From assembly GCA_016872605.1 (NCBI GenBank), contig VGZI01000055.1, positions 1 to 32,778 on the forward strand: a stretch of DNA of 32,778 nt, given 5' to 3'. The stretch is from Planctomycetota bacterium. Its GTDB lineage: Bacteria; Planctomycetota; Planctomycetia; Gemmatales; Gemmataceae. This document shows positions 7,827 to 14,196 of the stretch, one piece after another; the stretch's first letter is position 1, and the number at the start of each line of letters is the position of its first letter. The position numbers and the translations under genes were made by a program. Below the pieces are notes generated by a model. That model was given only the letters and a program-made list of their open reading frames with translations. It ran no database searches and was not told where the DNA came from.

Positions 7827-7893
7827 ATTCTGTGCGGCGCGATGCGGGCGCCAAACGAAGAAGAAAAACGGAACATCCCTCAAGGAGGAGGCC

Positions 7894-9048
7894 ATGGACA
7901 ATAATAGCCCCATTCCGATGCTGGACCTGAAGGCCCAGTACCTCGCTCTGAAGCCGGAACTTGATGAGGCGGTCATGCGCGTCATCGAGTCAACGCATTT
8001 CATCAATGGCCCCGATGTCGAAGCGATGGAACAGGAAGTCGCGCAGTATTGCCGGGCCGGTCATTGCATCGGCGTGTCGTCTGGCTCGGACGCGTTGTTG
8101 GTCTGCCTGATGGCCCTGGATATCGGGCAGGGCGACGAAGTCATCACGACACCTTACACGTTTTTTGCGACCGCCGGCGCGATCGTTCGCATGGGCGCCA
8201 GGCCGGTGTTTTGCGATATCGATCCAGTGACCTTCAATATCGACCCAGCGCAAATCGCGGCAAAGGTCACCAAGCGTACGCGGGCCATCATGCCGGTGCA
8301 CTTGTTCGGGCAGTGCGCCGAAATGGATCCGATTCTCGAAATCGCCAGCAAGCACAAGCTAGCAGTGATTGAAGACGCGGCTCAGGCGATCGGCTCCGAA
8401 TACAAAGGGCGCCGCGCGGGTTCAATGGGAACCGTCGGCTGCTACTCATTCTTCCCATCGAAGAACCTCGGCTGTTTCGGCGACGGCGGCGCCGTGGTCA
8501 CCCAGGACCGAGCGCTGGCGGACAAGATTCGCCTGCTGCGCGGCCACGGCTCGCATCCGAAGTACTTTCACAAGCTGGTCGGAGGAAACTTCCGGCTCGA
8601 TTCGATTCACGCCGCCGTTCTGCGAGTCAAGCTTAAGCATCTCGATAGCTGGACGCAAGCCCGTCAGCAAGGCGCTGCATACTACACGGCGTGCCTGATG
8701 AAGTATGGCCTGGGCCGCCTCATCGAAGCGCCCAAGATACTGCAATCGCGGCATATCTTCAATCAATATGTCGTTCGTTGCGACGATCGCGAGGGGGTCC
8801 GGGAGCATCTGAAGAAGGAGAAGATCACCACGGAAGTTTACTATCCGCAACCGATGCACTTGCAGGAATGCTTCGCCAATCTCGGCTATAAGAAGGGCGA
8901 GTTTCCCGAAAGCGAGCTGGCCGCGGTCACGAGCTTGGCGCTGCCGATGTATCCGGAGCTTCCGAACGCACAGCGAGAACGCGTAGTCCGCGGCATTGTG
9001 ACCCATTTCGAAGCGGCCGGCAAGCTGTCGCGCCGCGCGACGGCATGA
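7894..9048 (+). CDS. wbpE: DegT/DnrJ/EryC1-family PLP aminotransferase (WbpE-like)
   Basis: A 384-residue sugar aminotransferase. It starts with IPMLDLKAQY, a family N-terminus, then has GVSSGSDALL (phosphate-binding), TPYTFFATAGAI, VIEDAAQAIG (the PLP ring Asp) and SFFPSKNLGCFGDGGAV with catalytic K190. The C-terminal part holds GGNFRLDSIHAAVL and YYPQPMHLQECF. WbpE uses glutamate to aminate the 3-keto sugar nucleotide made by WbpB, giving UDP-GlcNAc3NA. AAGGAGGAG lies 4 nt before the ATG at 7894, fixing the start; upstream in-frame codons are not protein-like. The 67-nt gap to wbpB implies a shared transcript. This is a strong family call, with the specific reaction inferred from the neighbours. 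Confidence 0.85.
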   Translation: MDNNSPIPMLDLKAQYLALKPELDEAVMRVIESTHFINGPDVEAMEQEVAQYCRAGHCIGVSSGSDALLVCLMALDIGQGDEVITTPYTFFATAGAIVRMGARPVFCDIDPVTFNIDPAQIAAKVTKRTRAIMPVHLFGQCAEMDPILEIASKHKLAVIEDAAQAIGSEYKGRRAGSMGTVGCYSFFPSKNLGCFGDGGAVVTQDRALADKIRLLRGHGSHPKYFHKLVGGNFRLDSIHAAVLRVKLKHLDSWTQARQQGAAYYTACLMKYGLGRLIEAPKILQSRHIFNQYVVRCDDREGVREHLKKEKITTEVYYPQPMHLQECFANLGYKKGEFPESELAAVTSLALPMYPELPNAQRERVVRGIVTHFEAAGKLSRRATA

Positions 9049-9069
9049 TGAGATGTCGTGTCTCGAACC

Positions 9070-9125
9070 GAGCCGGAAGCGTGAGCGACAGTTGGGCAAA
9101 AACCCGTCGCTTACGCTTCCGGCTC
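9070..9125. repeat. family-B inverted repeat hairpin downstream of wbpE
   Basis: Two 20-nt arms (9070-9089 GAGCCGGAAGCGTGAGCGAC and 9106-9125) pair at 19 of 20 positions, the exception being a G-T pair, with a GGG/CCC inside the spacer. Single arms of the same family occur at 5081-5100, 5941-5960 and 21984-22002. In RNA it would be a very stable hairpin between wbpE and wbpA. There is no T tract, so terminator function is not evident. Confidence 0.85.
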
Positions 9126-9258
9126 GTCGGCATTTGCATGCGGCCATGCTGTCGAAAGACTGAATCAAAAGTACCGAAGTTCTGTACGGTCCTGTGTCGA
9201 TTTTGAAGGAAGAGTACGCGCAGTCGAAACGCTCTGCGCAGACCGCCCCTATTTGCAC

Positions 9259-9287
9259 TTGTGGTGGAAACACCGTTCCTTTATAAC
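9259..9287 (+). promoter_or_regulatory. weak candidate promoter upstream of wbpA
   Basis: TTGTGG (9259-9264), 17 nt, then TATAAC (9282-9287). The -10 is good and the -35 matches only TTG. It is the only promoter-like pair noticed in the 295-nt gap 9049-9343, which otherwise holds the family-B hairpin and no gene. The gap suggests wbpA may have its own promoter. Confidence 0.25.
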
Positions 9288-9343
9288 CAGACCCCATCGT
9301 CACGCGGAGCGTGGCGACGACGCATCCATGGAAGGAGACCCCG

Positions 9344-10774
9344 ATGTCGCAGACTTCGCAACGCCGCACCTCCCGGCCTGATCTGGGCGCTCGCCTCGGC
9401 CACAAGTACCTGGGCGGCCCGCACCTGCGCATCGTCGGCGAGCATTCCGAAGCCGAGATTCAGGTACGTGTCAACGATCTGCTGGCAAAGATTCAGAATC
9501 ACACAGCTGTCGTCGGCGTCGTCGGCATGGGCTACGTCGGCTTGCCGTTCGCGGTCGAGAAAGGCAAGGTCGGCTTCAACGTCATCGGAATCGAACAGAA
9601 TCCTAGCCGGGCTGAGGCGCTCAATCGCGGCGAGAACTACATTCCCGATGTCAAGGACGAGGAACTGCGCGATCTGGTCAAGAGCGGACATTTGCGAGTC
9701 GTCTGTGATTATCGTGAAGTGCCGGCGATGGATGTAATCGTCATCTGCGTTCCGACACCGTTGACCAAGAATCTCAATCCCGATCTTCAATACGTGGAGA
9801 GCGTTACCCGCGAACTGGCGAAGTATCTTCGGCCCGGACAACTCATCAGCCTCGAATCGACGACTTATCCCGGCACAACGCAAGAAGTCATGTTGCCGAT
9901 CCTCGAAGCATCGGGGCTCAAAGCGGAGGTCGACTTCTTCCTGTCGCATTCACCGGAGCGCGTCGATCCGGGCAACTCGCGCTATACAACCAAGAACACG
10001 AACAAGGTCGTCGGCGGCATCGGCCCGAGCTCGCAGACGGTCGCAGTCGCGTTTTATCAGCAGACCATCGATCACGTCGTGCCGGTTTCCAGCGCCGATG
10101 CGGCCGAGATGGTGAAGGTCTTCGAGAACACCTTCCGCGCCGTCAACATCGCACTCGTGAACGAACTGGCGCTCCTTTGCGACAAAATGAACCTAAATGT
10201 GTGGGAGGTGCTCGACGCGGCCTTCACGAAGCCGTTCGGCATCATGCCGTTCTATCCGGGGCCGGGCGTCGGCGGACATTGCATCCCGCTCGATCCGCAT
10301 TACCTGGAATGGAAGGCGCGCGAGTACAACTTCAACACGCGTTTCATCGCGTTGGCGGGTGAGATCAATCGCCGCATGCCGGAGTTTGTGCGCGAAAAGA
10401 CGCACCGCGTGCTGAATATGCTCGGCGTGTCGCCGTCGAAGTCGAAGATTCTGCTCCTGGGCGTCTCCTACAAGCGCGACTTGGGCGACTGGCGCGAGTC
10501 GCCGTCGATTGAGGTGATCAAGCTGCTCCAGGAAGACGGCGCCGAGGTCGTGTATCACGATCCCTATGTGCCTAACTTCGACGAACATGGCATTGCCATG
10601 GAGAATCAGCCCTTGACCGATGACTTGCTCGCCAGTTGCACGATGGCAATCATCACGACCGATCACAAGGCTGTCGACTACGATTACGTTGTGTCGAAAG
10701 TGCCGCACGTTCTTGACACGCGCAATGCCACGAAACGACTGAAGGGCAATCACGACAAGGTGACGCTGTTGTAA
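9344..10774 (+). CDS. wbpA: UDP-N-acetylglucosamine 6-dehydrogenase (WbpA-like nucleotide-sugar dehydrogenase)
   Basis: A 476-residue member of the UDP-glucose/GDP-mannose dehydrogenase family. After an unusual N-terminal extension of about 55 residues comes VGVVGMGYVGLPFA (Rossmann), then VICVPTPLTKN, LESTTYPGTT and SHSPERVDPGN. The catalytic-Cys motif GGHCIPLDPHYL carries C313, and LLGVSYKRDLGDWRESPS leads into the C-terminal UDP-binding domain. The family oxidises C6 of the sugar to the acid using two NAD+. The PERVDPGN variant and the company of WbpB/D/E-like genes point to UDP-GlcNAc as substrate rather than UDP-glucose. GGAAGGAGA lies just before the ATG at 9344; a GTG at 9311 would add 11 residues but has no such site. 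It supplies the first pathway step although it is the last of the four genes. Confidence 0.85.
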   Translation: MSQTSQRRTSRPDLGARLGHKYLGGPHLRIVGEHSEAEIQVRVNDLLAKIQNHTAVVGVVGMGYVGLPFAVEKGKVGFNVIGIEQNPSRAEALNRGENYIPDVKDEELRDLVKSGHLRVVCDYREVPAMDVIVICVPTPLTKNLNPDLQYVESVTRELAKYLRPGQLISLESTTYPGTTQEVMLPILEASGLKAEVDFFLSHSPERVDPGNSRYTTKNTNKVVGGIGPSSQTVAVAFYQQTIDHVVPVSSADAAEMVKVFENTFRAVNIALVNELALLCDKMNLNVWEVLDAAFTKPFGIMPFYPGPGVGGHCIPLDPHYLEWKAREYNFNTRFIALAGEINRRMPEFVREKTHRVLNMLGVSPSKSKILLLGVSYKRDLGDWRESPSIEVIKLLQEDGAEVVYHDPYVPNFDEHGIAMENQPLTDDLLASCTMAIITTDHKAVDYDYVVSKVPHVLDTRNATKRLKGNHDKVTLL

Positions 10775-10792
10775 AGCGCCGGCTACAAGATG

Positions 10793-10812
10793 TAGGGTGC
10801 GTGAAACGCACC
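10793..10812 (+). repeat. family-C repeat, single half-unit
   Basis: TAGGGTGCGTGAAACGCACC at 10793-10812 contains a small palindrome (GGTGCGT gaa ACGCACC). The same sequence begins the perfect 20-bp inverted repeat at 17003-17050. It lies between wbpA and the KS-like gene, and any start codon within it (GTG at 10801) is therefore suspect. Confidence 0.7.
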
Positions 10813-10926
10813 ATTCCGGCTGTTGTAGCGGCCCGTACTCCATCGGAAACCGTTGCGGATGCCGCTGGGAATAGCTGGAGGACGATTTTCTTGAAGGTTT
10901 CCACTCGACAGCCTTTGGCAAAAGCA

Positions 10927-11709
10927 ATGAGCTTGCGCGTGGCGGCATGCGGCGTCCTTGGCGCGGACGCCGAGACGATTGCACGCTGGCGCAAGGAACC
11001 GATCAACTTCGCTGGCGAATCGCTGAGCGTTTCATTTCTTCGCCATGCAGATGAGCAAACCGTGGTTGCGCTGCGCGCCGTGCTTGCTGCAGTTTCGCCG
11101 CAAGGCTGGAACGAAATGTCGTTTCGGGACTGGGGGGTCATCGCGGCAGGCAACTTCCTGGGGCGATCGATCATGGCACAAACGGTCGAGCGCCTGATTC
11201 AGGAAGGCGCATGGGGCGTCTCGCCGCATTTCATCCCACACCAGTCCTTGCACGCCATGTCCGGTACGATTAGTCAGGCTCTAAAGATCCACGGCCCGAA
11301 TTTCGGTGTCAGCGGCGGTCCGAACGCCAGCCTCGATGCGTTCCTCGTTGCGTCCGCCATGATGATGGATCGCCAACTTCCAGGACTGTGGCTCGTTCTG
11401 AGTGGACATGACTCCGAGTGTATTCCGCCCCGCCCCAGCGCTTCGGCGCCGCCACCGACTTGTCGGGCGGTCGCTCTTGCCATGACGCATCCCAATGCGG
11501 GCGAGCCGGGCATTCATGTTTCCGTTGGATGCTCCTTGCCAAACGCAGGACCAGCTGAGAGCTTGGCGTACTTGCCAGAATTCCACATTTCCAACTTGGC
11601 CGAAGTATTGAAGGACGATCCTCCCGCTCCGGCGCAAACATGGAGGCTCGGCGACACGCACTGGCTTGAGGTCGAAACGTTGCTCGCCGCCATGGAGGGC
11701 GCGGCATGA
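10927..11709 (+). CDS. ketoacyl-synthase-like protein lacking the active-site Cys (chain-length-factor-like)
   Basis: About 260 residues resembling only the N-terminal half of a beta-ketoacyl synthase, as in the Ketoacyl-synt_2-type proteins of aryl polyene and resorcinol clusters. It contains LRVAACGVLGADAETIARW, PHFIPHQSLHAMSGTISQ and HGPNFGVSGGPNASLDAFLVA. The last string aligns with the KS nucleophile region (V-D-T-A-C-A-S-S-L), and Pro132 falls where the catalytic Cys should be. The protein is thus probably not a condensing enzyme by itself but a partner shaping the heterodimer, as KS-beta/CLF does in type II polyketide synthases. Its stop overlaps the start of the following KS (ATGA), implying coupled, stoichiometric translation. 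The start is uncertain: ATG 10927 has a weak ribosome site, TTG 10891 follows GGAGG, and GTG 10801 lies inside a repeat. Confidence 0.7.
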   Translation: MSLRVAACGVLGADAETIARWRKEPINFAGESLSVSFLRHADEQTVVALRAVLAAVSPQGWNEMSFRDWGVIAAGNFLGRSIMAQTVERLIQEGAWGVSPHFIPHQSLHAMSGTISQALKIHGPNFGVSGGPNASLDAFLVASAMMMDRQLPGLWLVLSGHDSECIPPRPSASAPPPTCRAVALAMTHPNAGEPGIHVSVGCSLPNAGPAESLAYLPEFHISNLAEVLKDDPPAPAQTWRLGDTHWLEVETLLAAMEGAA

Positions 11710-12920
11710 CTCTCCCTGCCGTCTGTATCACTGGCATCGGCGCTGTCACGCCCATCGGCAATACGTATGCACAAATCGCCGACAACATGCTCTCGGGCGC
11801 CAGCGGCATTCGTCGCGTTACGAAGTTTCCTATCGACGATCACCCGTCACAGATTGCATCGGTTATCGACCACATTTCCTGCCCGGCGGCGTGGTCTGCC
11901 GATGACTTTGCCTCGCTATCACCCGTCGATCAAGCGACGACGTCGTGCTGCATTGACGCGCTTCTCGATTCCGGCTGGTGGGAGCGACGGTCCGAGGCGC
12001 GGATCGGTATCGTTCTCGGCAACGCGGGAGAATGGTCGACATGTTGGGAGATTGATCGATTGGCCGGCGGCGACGCCGTCTATCGAGTGCAGGGCCATGT
12101 CGAAACCCTGACGCAACGTACCCGGCGGCGCCTGGGCTTATCCGGACCGGCGGTAAGCTTGTCGGCCGCATGCGCAAGCGGCAACTATGCGATCGCCCTG
12201 GCACGCCGTTGGTTGCAGATGAACTGGGTCGATGTCTGTTTGGCCGGCGCCTGCGATATGGCAGTCACGCCGCTGACACTGGCCGGCTTCGGCAACATGC
12301 GTGCGCTCTCGCGGCGGAACGACGAGCCGGCGAAAGCGTCGCGCCCGTTTGATATGGACCGCGACGGCTTCGTGATGGGGGAGGGGGGCGCGATGTTCGT
12401 CATGGAACGCGCCGACTCTGCCCGAAAGCGATCTGCTCGCGCCTATGCCGAGGTCGCGGGCTGCGGCGCCTCGAGCGATGCGTATCACATGGTCATTCCC
12501 AGCCCGCACCTGGAGCCGGCGATCTCGGCCATGCGTCAAGCCATCAGCGACGCCGGCATCGATCCGAGCGAAGTCGACTACGTCAACGCTCACGCGACCA
12601 GCACTCCCGTCGGCGATCAAGCCGAGGCGAAGATCTTGAACACCGTGTTCGGCTCGCACATCGAGGATTTGCCGGTCAGCTCGACCAAGAGCATGACCGG
12701 ACACCTTCTGACGGCCGCGGCGTCCGTCGAAGCGCTGGCTTGCATCATCTCCATCGATCGGCAGAAAGTCCCGCCGACAATCAATCTCGACAAGCCTGAT
12801 CCCGAATGCCGGCTGCGCCACGTCGCCAATCACGCTGAATCGCATAGAGTCCGTGTGACCGCGTCCAACTCCTTCGGCTTCGGCGGGAGCAACACCTGCC
12901 TCATTCTGCGCGCGGCGTGA
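11706..12920 (+). CDS. beta-ketoacyl-ACP synthase II-like (FabF/KS-alpha)
   Basis: A 404-residue full-length condensing enzyme with the complete catalytic triad: C156 in SLSAACASGNYAIA, H296 in VNAHATSTPVGDQAE and H333 in STKSMTGHLLTAA. The closing Gly-rich SNSFGFGGSNTCLIL is also typical. It catalyses decarboxylative Claisen extension of acyl-ACP with malonyl-ACP. Its translational coupling to the Cys-less KS-like protein indicates a KS/CLF-type heterodimer rather than primary-metabolism FabF. No ketoreductase, dehydratase or malonyltransferase gene is beside it, so the complex probably borrows those activities from fatty acid synthesis or from genes outside the window. The nearest carrier protein is the ACP at 4783-5049. 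Aryl-polyene-like, ladderane-like and long-chain-lipid roles are all open. Confidence 0.85.
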   Translation: MTLPAVCITGIGAVTPIGNTYAQIADNMLSGASGIRRVTKFPIDDHPSQIASVIDHISCPAAWSADDFASLSPVDQATTSCCIDALLDSGWWERRSEARIGIVLGNAGEWSTCWEIDRLAGGDAVYRVQGHVETLTQRTRRRLGLSGPAVSLSAACASGNYAIALARRWLQMNWVDVCLAGACDMAVTPLTLAGFGNMRALSRRNDEPAKASRPFDMDRDGFVMGEGGAMFVMERADSARKRSARAYAEVAGCGASSDAYHMVIPSPHLEPAISAMRQAISDAGIDPSEVDYVNAHATSTPVGDQAEAKILNTVFGSHIEDLPVSSTKSMTGHLLTAAASVEALACIISIDRQKVPPTINLDKPDPECRLRHVANHAESHRVRVTASNSFGFGGSNTCLILRAA

Positions 12921-12979
12921 TTCGCCGCTTGCGGCTTCGCGATCGCGCGGCGCCATGCGAGCGCTGAACGTGAACCCGA

Positions 12980-14125
12980 TTAATGATAGATCGTAAAGTT
13001 CCCGTCCGCCTCCGCGACCACTGCCGGCAGCCCCCAGACCGAGATTGCCCCGGCGCGGCGGCCTGAGTCCATCGGTTGCATATTCTTGTCGTAGACCTGC
13101 CAGGCCAAAGTTCCGCCGCGGTTCCAGCCGGTGCCTTCGGTCCAGACCAGGATCATGTCGCCCTTCTTGTTGAATGCGAGGGCAGGGTGCTTCCGCAACG
13201 GCCCTTTGCCTGGCGCTTGATAGATTCGCAGCTCTTTTTCTTTCGAGAACAGACCGTCCGAGAAGTAGAGTTGGCCGTCGGTATCCCACGCCGCGACGAC
13301 GCCGTTGGGCCCCTGAGCAAATGCTTCGGAACTCATCGGGCAGTGGTCGATCTTCCAGTTGTCGAGTTGATGCGCCATGAATCGTTCGCCGATGTCACCT
13401 GACTTGAGGACGTACATGCCGCGATTGATGTTTGCCGAGGCCGCCCGATAGAGGAAGTAGACGTTGCCCGTGGAATCGCTGAAGCCGCGCATGCCGCAGC
13501 AGCCGCAGGCGCCGGTGCCTGAGTCGACGGGCGTTTCGGCCGCGAAAGATCTCCCTTCATCCTTCGACACGCTCACCCAAACGCGGCGATTGCCTTCACC
13601 CTTCTCGAGGTTGGCGTCGAGACCGTGCCAGGCGACGAAGACGTTGCCGGCCGCATCCGCCGCCAGCGTGCCGCCGCCGTCGAGAACCGCCGACTTCGTC
13701 ATCAGATTGCGTTGCGGCTCGAACGCAGTCCCTTTATCGTTCATGCGCGCGTACAGCATCGGCATGCCCTGGATCGGATTCTTCGGCTCCGCTTTGCCCG
13801 AGCCGTTCCAGGCGACATGGACGCGGCCGTTCTTGCCGAGCGCCAGATGCCCGCCACGAATGGTGCCCATGGCGATCGCGCTGCCATCCTGGCTGTTGAC
13901 CTGGATCGGCTCGCTGAAGTCGGCCTTGCCGGCGTCCCGGCGAACATACATGAGATTGCCATTGCGCGGATCGCCGCTGTAGTAGAGCAGATGCACGCTG
14001 CCCTTGCCGTCGACCACGGTCTGCGGCTGAATGCCGCGGTTGGGGGTTTTGACCAAGACGACATCGGCGTACGATGGGCTGACGACGGCCCAGAAAAGTA
14101 CGGATGCAACGAAGCGAGGGATCAC
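12980..14125 (-). CDS. secreted BNR/sialidase-like beta-propeller protein
   Basis: A 381-residue exported protein with signal peptide VIPRFVASVLFWAVVSPSYA. The body repeats beta-propeller-like blades with Asp-box or BNR-like turns (VSVSKDEGRSFAAET, LAADAAGNVFVAWHG, FSDSTGNVYFLYR, FNKKGDMILVWTEG), as in sialidase-superfamily proteins. A compact Cys cluster (CGCCGMRGF) in mid-protein is distinctive. The GTG at 14125 is preferred: AAGGA lies upstream, the signal peptide starts exactly there, and an ATG at 14221 would overlap the preceding dehydratase gene and precede the signal peptide by 32 residues. No catalytic Arg triad or Tyr-Glu nucleophile can be identified by eye, so enzymatic sialidase activity is not claimed. 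It lies 71 nt after the UxaA/GarD gene on the same strand. Confidence 0.65.
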   Translation of the reverse strand: MIPRFVASVLFWAVVSPSYADVVLVKTPNRGIQPQTVVDGKGSVHLLYYSGDPRNGNLMYVRRDAGKADFSEPIQVNSQDGSAIAMGTIRGGHLALGKNGRVHVAWNGSGKAEPKNPIQGMPMLYARMNDKGTAFEPQRNLMTKSAVLDGGGTLAADAAGNVFVAWHGLDANLEKGEGNRRVWVSVSKDEGRSFAAETPVDSGTGACGCCGMRGFSDSTGNVYFLYRAASANINRGMYVLKSGDIGERFMAHQLDNWKIDHCPMSSEAFAQGPNGVVAAWDTDGQLYFSDGLFSKEKELRIYQAPGKGPLRKHPALAFNKKGDMILVWTEGTGWNRGGTLAWQVYDKNMQPMDSGRRAGAISVWGLPAVVAEADGNFTIYH

Positions 14126-14153
14126 TTGAGCGTTCCTTAAGTCTTGTATTTGT

Positions 14154-14185
14154 TTAGCGCTCGCCGGGCGCCAAGCGAGCGCTAA
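14154..14185. repeat. family-D2 inverted repeat (TTAGCGCTCGC)
   Basis: Perfect 11-bp arms (14154-14164 / 14175-14185) around a 10-nt loop, in the 71-nt gap between the dehydratase and the BNR-like gene. A related copy is at 28981-29010. Confidence 0.7.
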
Positions 14186-14196
14186 GCGAAAATCGG

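Noticed and set aside
8446..9432. Long open frame (about 328 codons) antisense to wbpE and the wbpA start
   Set aside because: It lies opposite a well-conserved aminotransferase, its translation is Arg/His/Cys-rich without motifs, and it crosses the family-B hairpin. GC-rich codon use leaves such antisense frames open.
12138..13289. Long antisense frame (383 codons) opposite the ketosynthase
   Set aside because: It runs across the intact KS active-site region and beyond the gene end into the BNR gene in another frame. Arg-rich low-information protein, no ribosome site, no recognisable domain.
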